A stretch of DNA of 64,000 bases from Flavobacterium ajazii. Its GTDB lineage: Bacteria > Bacteroidota > Bacteroidia > Flavobacteriales > Flavobacteriaceae. Below, in pieces: positions 37,844-45,279 of this stretch (the first letter of the stretch is position 1; every line of letters begins with the position of its first letter). The notes beneath the pieces were generated by a model. That model ran no database searches. It was not told the DNA's origin and saw only the letters and a program-made list of their open reading frames with translations. The DNA is taken from contig NZ_JAAEHL010000003.1 in the NCBI RefSeq assembly GCF_010614725.1, forward strand, positions 186,001-250,000. The letters are read 5' to 3'. A program made the translations under genes and the position numbers.

Positions 37844-37926
37844 TGTTTTTTAATTTTTTAACAGAAACCATCTACAAATGATTTCTCTTTTCATTCTTTT
37901 TAATTTGATGGTCAAATATTCAAATT

Positions 37927-37953
37927 ACACTGCGCAATTATTTTGCGCAGTGT
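37927..37953 (-). promoter_or_regulatory. Palindromic operator copy 1 (RNA-repair regulon)
   Basis: ACACTGCGCAA-N5-TTGCGCAGTGT, a perfect 11-bp-arm palindrome. On the minus strand, 12 nt separate its AGT from the TTTG of the -7 box (37913-37916), just as at four other sites. It precedes the metallophosphoesterase-exonuclease pair. Confidence 0.82.
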
Positions 37954-37962
37954 GAAAAAAAA

Positions 37963-38745
37963 TTAATTGATCCATTCAATTACAGTCGATAAATAGACTT
38001 GTCTGACTTCTTCAAATCGAGTAATGTTCGGAATATGATTTACTTCAAGTAAATATTTAGAACCGTCTTTTGCTACGATATAATCATTTCCAATCATATC
38101 CATTTTCAAAACTTCTTTGATATGAAGCGTGTCAGCCAGCAAATCATCATCAACAGGCATAAAACCTGCATTATCAGGATGAATCGATTTCAGCCAGTCT
38201 TCACCTTCTAACTTAATCTGCCAATAGGTATCTCCTATCATCATAATACGAACGGCTTCACCTTCATAATACGGTTCAATGGTAGCGGTAAACTCACTTT
38301 CCCACTCTCCGGTAAAACGGTGTTTATTTTCACCACAATGCCAGTTACCCCATTTTGCGACTGTATCATTCGTAGTATTTACAGAGGCCCCTGCACTTAC
38401 AAAACCTCTCGGCGCACTAAATCTCGAAAGAGATAAAGCTTTTACGAGACAAGGAATCTTAAATCGGCATTCGAGCATTGCAGCCGGATTTGGATAACAA
38501 TCTCCTTTCCAGATCGCAAGACCTGAAATAAAATCAAAATCATTATCGTAAATTCCGTAATAGACTACTTTATCTACAGGTAACATTCCTACTCCATTGG
38601 CTTTTTCCATATACAATACCTCATCTTTTACCACAATTTTTGGTATAGACTGGTGCCAGATAATATGGCCTGAATATTGGGCTTTTATAATGTCATATTC
38701 TTCTTGTTCTATGCCAACTAAGGCTATTCTGTTATAGATTTGCAT
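37963..38745 (-). CDS. ATP-grasp-like protein
   Basis: 260 residues. The C-terminal half has ATP-grasp features: 'EAVRIMMIGDTYWQIKLEG' and the metal-binding terminal 'YLLEVNHIPNITRFEE', with an acidic residue in 'KMDMIGNDYIV'. Length and order fit a small RimK-like or tubulin-tyrosine-ligase-like ligase, but the substrate is unknown. It lies 12 bp downstream of the second DEDDh nuclease, in the run ligase - nuclease - ATP-grasp protein. Confidence 0.65.
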   Translation of the reverse strand: MQIYNRIALVGIEQEEYDIIKAQYSGHIIWHQSIPKIVVKDEVLYMEKANGVGMLPVDKVVYYGIYDNDFDFISGLAIWKGDCYPNPAAMLECRFKIPCLVKALSLSRFSAPRGFVSAGASVNTTNDTVAKWGNWHCGENKHRFTGEWESEFTATIEPYYEGEAVRIMMIGDTYWQIKLEGEDWLKSIHPDNAGFMPVDDDLLADTLHIKEVLKMDMIGNDYIVAKDGSKYLLEVNHIPNITRFEEVRQVYLSTVIEWIN

Positions 38746-38756
38746 TTTTTAAATTT

Positions 38757-39305
38757 TTATTTCTTTAAAACTTTATACAGCAATTTGGCTGCATTGTAAG
38801 CATCATCCGCTCCATTATGATTCTCTCCTTCAAAAGATTCTCCTATTAACTCCAGCTCTTTCAATAATCCTTGAGGTTTTTCCTGAAGGTAAACTAAATT
38901 AAAAAGTGTCTTTATATTCAAATAGTCATTTCTAAATGGATTTTCAATTGCTTTTGCTTTACATTCTTGTTCTAATATTTCTTTATCAAAATCGCCATAA
39001 CCGGCAAATGTTCTATACTTTGCCGAATATTTGGAATTAATTTTCTTCAATGCTTTTTCAAGAGAAGTTCCTTCTGTCTGTAGTTTTTCATTTGTAATTC
39101 CAGTTAATTGGTGACAAAAAGAAGAAACTTGAGAAACTTCTGGTTTGATATAAAAACTTTGTTTATTTTCAATTTTTCCCGACGATAAGATTAACTTGCA
39201 TACTCCTATTTCGATAATTTCTCTCTGATTTAAGAGTGTTTCCTCCTTAGATTCCCAGCAAGTTGCTTCAATATCAATCACTATAATTTTATCATATAAC
39301 ACCAT
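38757..39305 (-). CDS. DEDDh 3'-5' exonuclease, second copy
   Basis: 182 residues from the ATG at 39305 ('MVLYDKIIVIDIEATCWESK'); an upstream in-frame ATG at 39347 would add 14 hydrophobic residues without family similarity. Nuclease motifs: 'DIEATCW', 'YGDFDKEILEQE' and 'NHNGADDAYNAAKLL'. It is a paralogue of the 36709-37254 gene and is probably an RNA-trimming nuclease. Its N-terminal 'TCW' block is nearly the same in both copies, while the middles differ strongly. Confidence 0.87.
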   Translation of the reverse strand: MVLYDKIIVIDIEATCWESKEETLLNQREIIEIGVCKLILSSGKIENKQSFYIKPEVSQVSSFCHQLTGITNEKLQTEGTSLEKALKKINSKYSAKYRTFAGYGDFDKEILEQECKAKAIENPFRNDYLNIKTLFNLVYLQEKPQGLLKELELIGESFEGENHNGADDAYNAAKLLYKVLKK

Positions 39306-39444
39306 GATTTCCAAATTCTTAACTATTATTTTTAAATAAATAAACAATGTTCCGATACTTTCTTTTTTTTTGAAATTGCTGTTCGCATCTCATAAAAATA
39401 CCGGAACTGAAGGACTGCTAATCTCTAATAATTCTTTACTATTA

Positions 39445-40023
39445 CTATTCATTAAGCACCACTTCCAATCGCTTAACACCAAAATCAGACTTTCTTAACT
39501 TACACATTCTATCATCTGATTTATGATGGAAAACAATACCTTCCATATCTGTTTCATCATTCATTAAGAAGACTTTTAAATCTTCAAAGGCAACATTTTC
39601 TAAATCGATTATTTCAGAACCATGTTTTACCAAAGTATGTTTCTCAAACTTTTCAGGGTTTCCTTGTATTTTGGGTCCGCATAATTCGTAAGTTCCGTCT
39701 ATTTTGTTTTCTAAACGGTCGAAAGCTTCAAAGAAATGTTTGTCTTCAGATTTGGATCGGTCACATTTTAACCAGTGCGGGTGATGTCCTGAAACTGGAT
39801 CGGCTTCCTGACACGGAATTGCGCCAGCTGGAATTTTTCTTCCTTTTTTAGCATCGAATCTTTTAAATATTTCTCCACCAATGATAGCTGCTGATGTACC
39901 GTCAAATTTTCTGGTTGCAATGGCTTCTCCTTCAATTACCCAAATATTTTCTATATTGATTTTATTAATTACCCTTCCTAAATCAGCAGGGTTTTTAGCA
40001 AATAATGTACTTATCTTTTTCAT
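39445..40023 (-). CDS. RNA ligase of the DUF5565 / Rnl1-family-like type
   Basis: 192 residues, a bare nucleotidyltransferase core. Motif I is 'ATRKFDGTSA' (nucleotidyl lysine in KFDG). 'DGTYELCGPKIQGNP' fits motif III, 'MEGIVFHH' motif IV and 'CKLRKSDFG' motif V. No C-terminal extension is present, so partner proteins or a simple nick-sealing role are likely. It sits directly downstream of the 40159-40595 tRNA cluster on the same strand, suggesting tRNA as substrate. This is inference. Confidence 0.82.
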   Translation of the reverse strand: MKKISTLFAKNPADLGRVINKINIENIWVIEGEAIATRKFDGTSAAIIGGEIFKRFDAKKGRKIPAGAIPCQEADPVSGHHPHWLKCDRSKSEDKHFFEAFDRLENKIDGTYELCGPKIQGNPEKFEKHTLVKHGSEIIDLENVAFEDLKVFLMNDETDMEGIVFHHKSDDRMCKLRKSDFGVKRLEVVLNE

Positions 40024-40158
40024 GTTCTTTCTTTGTTTTTTATGCAGCTAAATCGCTATGTTTTCTTTTTTCTATACTTTGGTTTGCATCTCTCCAAAGT
40101 CGCAGAGTCGTTTAGCTTTAATTTTTAATTCGTTTCGTTTTCTTACTAGAAAATTTTG

Positions 40159-40231
40159 TACAGGAGGAGAGACTCGAACTCTCAAAAAACTGATCCTAAA
40201 TCAGCCGTGTTTACCATTTCACCACTCCTGC
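40159..40231 (-). tRNA. tRNA-like gene, anticodon TAG (Leu by anticodon), no long variable arm
   Basis: 73 nt. Acceptor GCAGGAG/CTCCTGT, D stem GTG/CAC, anticodon arm GCTGA-TTTAGGA-TCAGT, five-nt variable loop, T arm GAGAG-TTCGAGT-CTCTC. Anticodon TAG would read CUA (Leu), but real tRNA-Leu has a long variable arm and this has none. CCA is not encoded. Confidence 0.75.
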
Positions 40232-40254
40232 AATTTTCATCGTTTTTTATTATT

Positions 40255-40326
40255 AATGAGAAGCAGGACTCGAACCTGCAGCCTCCCGCATATAAGGCGG
40301 ACGAACGACCATCGTTCTCTTCTCAT
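40255..40326 (-). tRNA. tRNA-like gene, anticodon TAT (Ile by anticodon)
   Basis: 72 nt. Acceptor ATGAGAA/TTCTCAT fully paired, D arm GAAC-GATGGTC-GTTC, anticodon arm TCCGC-CTTATAT-GCGGG, T arm GCAGG-TTCGAGT-CCTGC. Anticodon TAT is rare in bacteria, which usually read AUA with a lysidine-modified CAT. The discriminator is T, not A. CCA is not encoded. Confidence 0.75.
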
Positions 40327-40334
40327 TTTTTTTA

Positions 40335-40423
40335 AGCTACTGAGGTACTAAGATGCTAAGGTTCTAAGTTTTTTTAAACTATTACCTCAGAACCTTAGAG
40401 CCTCAGCTCCTTAGTACCTTAGC
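40335..40423. repeat. Imperfect inverted array of 8-nt CTAAG/CTTAG units
   Basis: The left arm repeats 'nnnCTAAG' at ~8-nt period (GTACTAAG, ATGCTAAG, GTTCTAAG). The right arm carries the complementary 'CTTAG/CTCAG' series. Together they can form a long hairpin between two tRNA genes. The same unit recurs at 47971-48013. Confidence 0.75.
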
Positions 40424-40428
40424 AAAAG

Positions 40429-40501
40429 CGGCTCATACGGGAGTCGAACCCGTTTCTCCCGAGAGACAGTCGGGAAGGTTAGCCAGTAACCCCAATGAGC
40501 C
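40429..40501 (-). tRNA. tRNA-Asp-like gene, anticodon GTC
   Basis: 73 nt. Acceptor GGCTCAT/ATGAGCC, D stem GGTT/AACC with one extra base before it, anticodon arm CCCGA-CTGTCTC-TCGGG with T33, T arm ACGGG-TTCGACT-CCCGT, discriminator G as usual for Asp. Looks functional, CCA not encoded. Confidence 0.78.
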
Positions 40502-40521
40502 AGTTCCTTCTAGAGAACAAG

Positions 40522-40595
40522 TGATTTTGGAAGGATTCGAACCTTCGGCCATCTGCTTAGAAGGCAGACGCTCTATCCAACTGAGCTACAAAATC
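40522..40595 (-). tRNA. tRNA-Arg, anticodon TCT
   Basis: 74 nt, fully canonical. Acceptor GATTTTG/CAAAATC, D arm with AGCTCAGTTGGATAGAGC, anticodon loop CTTCTAA, T arm GAAGG-TTCGAAT-CCTTC, discriminator A. CCA not encoded. This could be an ordinary housekeeping tRNA. Confidence 0.92.
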
Positions 40596-40612
40596 ATTTT
40601 TTTGGGCATAAA

Positions 40613-40638
40613 AAAAGCACCCGGTTAAAGGTGCTTTT
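40613..40638 (-). terminator. Terminator of the small gene at 40662-40787
   Basis: AAAAGCACC / GGTGCTTTT, 9-bp stem and 8-nt loop, with a T-run on the minus strand just ahead of tRNA-Arg. Confidence 0.8.
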
Positions 40639-40661
40639 AAGATTTATAAGATATACCTATC

Positions 40662-40787
40662 CTATTGTCCATATTCATGCACCTGTATTATGTTACATCC
40701 AAGATCTAGTCTTGAGTGTAGTTGTCTTTCGCTGTATACTTTTAAATCAAAAATCATTTTATATGTTGTATTATATTTTGAAATCAT
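40662..40787 (-). CDS. Possible small protein, 41 residues
   Basis: A short ORF (start ATG 40787, alternative ATG 40757 giving 31 residues) ending 'CNIIQVHEYGQ'. Support comes from context. It follows a perfect promoter, TTTG-N21-TATCTTTG (-7 box at 40823-40830), and is followed within 25 bp by a clean terminator. No family is recognised. It could be a small protein, a leader peptide, or a small RNA whose ORF is accidental. Cys31 and a C-terminal aromatic are the only notable residues. Confidence 0.45.
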   Translation of the reverse strand: MISKYNTTYKMIFDLKVYSERQLHSRLDLGCNIIQVHEYGQ

Positions 40788-40822
40788 TTTTTTATGAAAA
40801 TCTTTGTTCTGATTTTCTTCGG

Positions 40823-40830
40823 CAAAGATA
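40823..40830 (-). promoter_or_regulatory. Promoter of the small gene at 40662-40787
   Basis: -7 box TATCTTTG, with TTTG (40852-40855, minus strand) 21 nt upstream as the -33 element. The same 21-nt spacing occurs at 41287-41294. Confidence 0.65.
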
Positions 40831-40887
40831 AAGTTGAAAAAATCAATTATCCAAATTATTTTTTGAATTATTTTACTGAATATCAAT

Positions 40888-41101
40888 TAGTTATATTCAA
40901 ATTAAATCAATAGAAATTCCTGTCCGCATACTGATGCAGATCCTTAATTGTATCAAATGACTGTCTCTCATCGGATTACTTCTTAAGATTGTATTTCACT
41001 ATTTTGACTACTCATTAAGCATTTGTTGTAATAATTTTTTAAATAATTTTTGATTAAGGTGTTTTTACTCATTTTTTGCTTCGTTTTTCTTTACTAAACA
41101 A
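40888..41101. other. Gap without a recognisable gene
   Basis: AT-rich spacer between two small transcription units. I see no supported ORF, tRNA or repeat. It contains the -33 flank of the promoter at 40823 and the start of the terminator at 41103. Confidence 0.4.
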
Positions 41102-41102
41102 A

Positions 41103-41132
41103 AAAAAGCGCCTTGAAATCAAGACGCTTTTT
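41103..41132 (-). terminator. Terminator of the small gene at 41168-41278
   Basis: AAAAAGCG-C-CTTGA / TCAAG-A-CGCTTTTT, a strong stem with a 2-4 nt loop and a T-run on the minus strand. Confidence 0.8.
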
Positions 41133-41167
41133 ATATTTTTTCGAATTTGTAACTACAAATTACGGTT

Positions 41168-41278
41168 CTATTTTATAAAATACATATCGCGTCCTGTATT
41201 ATTAAGCGGAAATTCTCCCACTAAATAGCTTCTTTTTAGTCCTGCTGACAGGTCGATATGTTGGTTTTGTATTTTCAT
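41168..41278 (-). CDS. Possible small protein, 36 residues
   Basis: A short ORF starting ATG 41278, with 'NQHIDLSAGLKRSYLVGEFP' inside and ending 'GRDMYFIK'. It is flanked by a perfect promoter 9 nt upstream (TACATTTG with TTTG 21 nt further up) and a strong terminator 35 bp downstream, so a real transcription unit is likely. The leader would be only a few bases long. No family recognised. It and the 40662-40787 unit share promoter spacing but not sequence. Confidence 0.5.
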   Translation of the reverse strand: MKIQNQHIDLSAGLKRSYLVGEFPLNNTGRDMYFIK

Positions 41279-41286
41279 TTCGGGTG

Positions 41287-41294
41287 CAAATGTA
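41287..41294 (-). promoter_or_regulatory. Promoter of the small gene at 41168-41278
   Basis: -7 box TACATTTG, with TTTG at 41316-41319 (minus strand) 21 nt upstream. Confidence 0.65.
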
Positions 41295-41382
41295 GCTTTT
41301 TATATCTTAAATTAACAAATTTTTAGCAAAATTTAAAAATAGCTATTTTTAAAAAAGAAAAATCCTCTTTGGAATTCGTTTT

Positions 41383-42465
41383 TTATTGGTATAATTTTTC
41401 CCGTATTGCAATCAAAGTCTGAATAGCTTTATGCTCATCTGGTCTTTCGGGTAAAGTTGATGTCTGATAATGATTTTCGATGGAAGCAATCAGATTATCT
41501 GCCATCTTCAGTAAATCATCATATTCTCTGTTTCCTGCTTTTATATCCAGAAGTTCTTCGCGATTGGAAACCCTGATATTTAATTTTCCGGTGGAAAGAA
41601 TCTGTTCAGCAGTCTGTAAAAGCCTGATGGTGTGCATCATGTTTTTGCTGTCGTAATTTTTTCCGTGCTGCTGGTTGGTGTTGTAGCGGTCTTCGTTGCG
41701 CTTTTCGATCCAGTTCCAGTATTCGGTGTATTCTTTGCAATATTTTGAATACTCGTCCTGATTGCAGGATAAATAGCCAATCAGTTTTTCACCTTTTGGA
41801 ATTGATGAAACCGAAACTTCATTGGAGGTTTCTTTCTGAATGATTCCTTTGTAACCCAATGTTTTCTCATGATCGTAAAACATCGCAAATATATCCCTTA
41901 CATTCGGCATTTTTGCTAATCCAATGTGTGATGCATCAAAAGAATGCTCTATCAACCAATCCCGAATAGGAATTGCTCCCTGTACGGACAAGTCGTGGCT
42001 TGTCCCTTCATGCAATACATAACAAAAATCCAAAAGGCTTTTCTTTTCTTTCGGCAGCGGATTTACGATTTTTTTGTTCAGGCCTCTCGCCTTTTTGATT
42101 TGCGTTACGGCATAACCGGCAAAAGTATCTTTACAGAGTTTCGACAGGAAATCTTCTATTTTTAACTGCTCCATCAACGGATGTTTGTACAAGACACAAT
42201 CTTCCGGCGAAGCGAGAATTTCTAAAATATTAGGATTGTTTTTGATGAGTAATTCTACAAAACGACCAATTTCGTAATACACTTCATCATTGGTTTCATT
42301 ACTTACCTGCGGAATATAATCTAAGCCAAAGAATTTTTCTTTTGGCAGATAATAAACGCCTTTGATATCGGTATCGGATGTTGGTGTATTTAACCCAAAC
42401 GATTTACTTCCCGAAATTACTTCGAAGAGGATTAGGTTTTGGGATTTTAGGTCCTGGATGGTCAT
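41383..42465 (-). CDS. RlaP-type nucleotidyltransferase (DNA polymerase beta fold), copy 1
   Basis: 360 residues. The Pol-beta-like site is 'EVISGSKSFGLNTPTSDTDI' (GS...DxD). The remainder fits the RlaP/YcgL-type nucleotidyltransferases that comparative genomics links to RNA repair ('RFVELLIKNNPNILEILASP', 'KNMMHTIRLLQTAEQIL'). It would add nucleotides or AMP to an RNA end or a protein; the reaction is unproven. The start ATG overlaps the stop of a 53-residue gene (ATGA), implying translational coupling. Confidence 0.82.
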   Translation of the reverse strand: MTIQDLKSQNLILFEVISGSKSFGLNTPTSDTDIKGVYYLPKEKFFGLDYIPQVSNETNDEVYYEIGRFVELLIKNNPNILEILASPEDCVLYKHPLMEQLKIEDFLSKLCKDTFAGYAVTQIKKARGLNKKIVNPLPKEKKSLLDFCYVLHEGTSHDLSVQGAIPIRDWLIEHSFDASHIGLAKMPNVRDIFAMFYDHEKTLGYKGIIQKETSNEVSVSSIPKGEKLIGYLSCNQDEYSKYCKEYTEYWNWIEKRNEDRYNTNQQHGKNYDSKNMMHTIRLLQTAEQILSTGKLNIRVSNREELLDIKAGNREYDDLLKMADNLIASIENHYQTSTLPERPDEHKAIQTLIAIREKLYQ

Positions 42466-42623
42466 TTAAATTGATTTCTTAAACTATCTACAATTTCTTT
42501 AGCAACTCTCAAACCACATTTTAATTCTGAATGAACTATTGAAACTGCTTCCGGAATATTATTTTGCTCTATCAAAACTAAAACTTCTAGTTTTGTTTCA
42601 TACTTTAAGTCTTCTACTTTCAT
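42462..42623 (-). CDS. Small 53-residue protein, L7/L12 C-terminal-like
   Basis: ATG at 42623, stop TGA sharing bases with the ATG of the nucleotidyltransferase gene (ATGA overlap). The stretch 'IPEAVSIVHSELKCGLRVAK' with 'EIVDSL' has the helix-turn-helix pattern of the ribosomal L7/L12 C-terminal domain ('eAvklVre..glgLkeAKdlVd'). Coupled translation suggests a partner or antitoxin-like role for the downstream nucleotidyltransferase; this is inference. It is too short to be listed by simple ORF cut-offs, but the coupling and composition support it. Confidence 0.7.
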   Translation of the reverse strand: MKVEDLKYETKLEVLVLIEQNNIPEAVSIVHSELKCGLRVAKEIVDSLRNQFK

Positions 42624-42790
42624 TTTTTATTTTATTAACGTTCTAACAACTGGCAAAATAATGCTTTTTTTAAAATAAGAAAAAGAATATATTTACGACA
42701 GGTAAAAAACAACGAAAACCGTATTTTATCAAAAAATGGTGTATTTTACGGATGGCTGTTTTTATTAAAAATTTTAAATACCTTTGAAGT

Positions 42791-43189
42791 ATGAGCACAG
42801 CAATAAAACCAAAACACATAGGCCGAAACATCAGCCGAATAAGAGAACTTCGTGATATGAAACAGGAAGCTTTGGCGCAGGCTATGGGCACAAACCAGCA
42901 AGCCGTTTCTGTTTTAGAAAATAGTGAAACTATAGATACCGATAAACTTATCGCTGTAGCAAAAGCTCTTGGCGTAACAGTTGAAGCTATTGAAAACTTT
43001 TCAGAAGAATCTGTTTTTAATTTCTTCAATAACTTTTACGACAATAGTTCAAGTCAAGGAAATAGCTTTAATCAAGGTATGAATGCTACTTTCAATCCTC
43101 TTGATAAAGTTGTCGAGCTTTACGAACGTTTGGTTCAGGCTGAAAAAGACAAGGTTGAGTATTTAGAGAAATTGATGAAGGGGAAATAA
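42791..43189 (+). CDS. XRE-family helix-turn-helix regulator
   Basis: 132 residues. DNA-binding HTH at ~12-65: 'IRELRDMKQEALAQAMGTNQ' then 'QAVSVLENSETI' and 'LIAVAKALGVTVEAI'. The C-terminal ~65 residues contain a polar Asn/Ser/Phe-rich linker and a coiled-coil-like end ('VVELYERLVQAEKDKVEYLE'), probably for oligomerisation. It diverges from the nucleotidyltransferase pair and may control it. A clean terminator follows. Confidence 0.87.
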   Translation: MSTAIKPKHIGRNISRIRELRDMKQEALAQAMGTNQQAVSVLENSETIDTDKLIAVAKALGVTVEAIENFSEESVFNFFNNFYDNSSSQGNSFNQGMNATFNPLDKVVELYERLVQAEKDKVEYLEKLMKGK

Positions 43190-43220
43190 TATTCTTGATA
43201 ACGAAGATTTATCAAATATA

Positions 43221-43246
43221 AAATGCGCAATGAGAATTGCGCATTT
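43221..43246 (+). terminator. Terminator of the XRE regulator gene
   Basis: AAATGCGCAA / TTGCGCATTT with a 6-nt loop and T-run. It looks like the palindromic operator but differs in loop, flank and lack of a -7 box. Confidence 0.8.
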
Positions 43247-43329
43247 TTTGCTTTTTATTGGAATTAGATCTACTATACTATGATTTACAAAGTAAATTTT
43301 AGGACAAAATAGTTTGTTAATATGCATTT

Positions 43330-45279
43330 TTAAATCAATCCTTGACCTTTGGATTTATTCCAATCTTTAATTATAAACTTTTCAAAACTCTCATCATTTG
43401 CATGCTCCAAAACAATAATTTGAGGTTTTATTCCTGTATTTGTATATATCAATTCTATTTCCTCACTCAATACTTTAAAAATATTTTTCACTTGATCTAT
43501 ATTATCATCAAACTTCATTAAATCGTCTTCATCTGTTAACTCTTCTTTTTTTGATGATCGAGGAAAATAGACTTGACTTGGTTGATCTAAAACTAAGAAT
43601 GATGGTATTACAGATTTTTCATTTTTCAAATTCAAATATAAAAAGGATAAGAATATAGACAAATGTGATGCCAGCCAATTAGCGCCACTCCCCATTTCAT
43701 CAAGTCTAATTTTACCATCTTTATTCTTATGATAAAAACTAAAATCCTCGATATTAAAATTTAAATCAATAGGTTTTAATTCTTCCTCGAAATCTAATTT
43801 TTCACAAATCCTATTCATATTCTCTTTTAGAAAAACTTCCGAATCTTGCTTGAATTTTTCTGGATTATATTTTAGTAGACTTTCTTTGATAATTTTCAAA
43901 TCATTCTCTAATTGTACTAAATCCTTTGAATTCCCTTTTAGATTATTTGTTTCTAAAAAGGCTGTTATTAAGCTTTCTATTTTTCCTTTTTGATAAATGA
44001 TCTGCTCTCTTACATTTTTAGCCTCAGTGAATGACTTATTATCTTTACTTAATAAAGTAATATTTTTTGTTAAATCAATTATTTCTTTCTCAATCTTCTT
44101 CTTTTCTAATTTTAAGTTTGATATTAATGGAGTATTGTCATCTGAAAAAGTTCCTAATTTAACCAATTCGTTAACTAATTTTTCTTTTGAAGTTGCTAAA
44201 ACTGCTATATTTTCATTTAAAGAACTATTTGTGCTGTCACAAATTGGACAAATTAAATTAGTTGAATTTTGATTATACTTTTGATGTGAATGAATTTTCA
44301 CTAATTCTTTAGCATAATCATACCCGTCATCGCTAGTTTGATATAAATTTATCAATGCCTTTTCTATTTCTTCTTTTTCAATATACTTTAAATTTCTTTC
44401 TTTTTCAAATCGGTTAATCTCCAGATAAACTTTTGATTGATCATTTAATATTTCAGGAGGAATTGGTAAATTTTTACCGATCTTTTTTAAATCAGTTATT
44501 GTTAAATTATCATCTAGAGTAAGATTAATCAATGAATAGTAAACTTGAATGGAATTCTTTAAAAATGAAATTTCATTTTCTTTGGATAATTTCATTTTAT
44601 CAATTATCATTTTTTCAGTTTTTATTTCTCTATTCTTTTCTTTTTCTTGCCTAATTAAATCATAATAATTTTCATCAACTGCACCTAAAAGAACCGGTAA
44701 TGACTCAATTACTCTTCTTCTTTTAATAATATCATCAAATCTATAAAATAACGCATGCTTATTTGCAATTAAATTTTGATGCTGAAACAAGAAAGAAACA
44801 GTATCTCTTATAGATAGCTTCCCTTTATTTTCTAATTTACTTACTTCGCTACCACTATTCAAATTACTAATAGCTAAACCAATATATTGTTCAAATTCTG
44901 TTTGAATATCATTTTTTATTGTACGTAAACTCAAATTATCAAAATATGATATTTTCATATCTTCTAAATAATCTTCAAATTCCGACTCAACATTTAGGTA
45001 AGCATAATTCATATTACCTGTTTTTTGCGCGGGTCTTCCAACAATTAAATAGAAATCATTAATTTTAAAAATGACAACAAATAATTCTGCAAAATCAGTT
45101 ATTTTACCTTTAGGAACACTTGATCGTGAAGAGAAAAGGCAATAATCAATAATTTCTATTATTGCACTTTTTCCTGTTTTTGAATCTCCTGTTATTATAT
45201 TTAGTCCTCCTTCAAAATTAATATACCTAGATTCTCCATCATCATTAAAAATGACAATTTTTTTTATTGTGATATTCAT
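43330..45279 (-). CDS. SMC/Rad50-like ATPase of an ABC-three-component system (DUF3732)
   Basis: 649 residues. Walker A 'GDSKTGKSA' (~31), long coiled coils (~195-320 and 375-470) around a zinc-hook-like 'ICPICDSTN' (~345), a signature region 'DEMGSGANWLASHL' and Walker B 'SFLVLDQPSQVYFP'. This is the ATPase of ABC-3C conflict systems. Its stop-to-start overlaps couple it to the next two genes. The base composition is lower in GC than in neighbouring genes, suggesting recent acquisition. Confidence 0.82.
   Translation of the reverse strand: MNITIKKIVIFNDDGESRYINFEGGLNIITGDSKTGKSAIIEIIDYCLFSSRSSVPKGKITDFAELFVVIFKINDFYLIVGRPAQKTGNMNYAYLNVESEFEDYLEDMKISYFDNLSLRTIKNDIQTEFEQYIGLAISNLNSGSEVSKLENKGKLSIRDTVSFLFQHQNLIANKHALFYRFDDIIKRRRVIESLPVLLGAVDENYYDLIRQEKEKNREIKTEKMIIDKMKLSKENEISFLKNSIQVYYSLINLTLDDNLTITDLKKIGKNLPIPPEILNDQSKVYLEINRFEKERNLKYIEKEEIEKALINLYQTSDDGYDYAKELVKIHSHQKYNQNSTNLICPICDSTNSSLNENIAVLATSKEKLVNELVKLGTFSDDNTPLISNLKLEKKKIEKEIIDLTKNITLLSKDNKSFTEAKNVREQIIYQKGKIESLITAFLETNNLKGNSKDLVQLENDLKIIKESLLKYNPEKFKQDSEVFLKENMNRICEKLDFEEELKPIDLNFNIEDFSFYHKNKDGKIRLDEMGSGANWLASHLSIFLSFLYLNLKNEKSVIPSFLVLDQPSQVYFPRSSKKEELTDEDDLMKFDDNIDQVKNIFKVLSEEIELIYTNTGIKPQIIVLEHANDESFEKFIIKDWNKSKGQGLI

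Noticed and set aside
40058..40351. 97-codon plus-strand ORF
   Set aside because: It is antisense to two well-folded tRNA genes; the reading frame is a by-product.
40522..40595. tRNA-Arg(TCT) as part of the unusual tRNA set
   Set aside because: It is fully canonical in every arm, so nothing in its sequence separates it from a housekeeping tRNA.
43221..43246. AAATGCGCAA/TTGCGCATTT as a sixth copy of the regulon palindrome
   Set aside because: It has a different loop, a T-run and no -7 box at the 12-nt spacing; it is a terminator.
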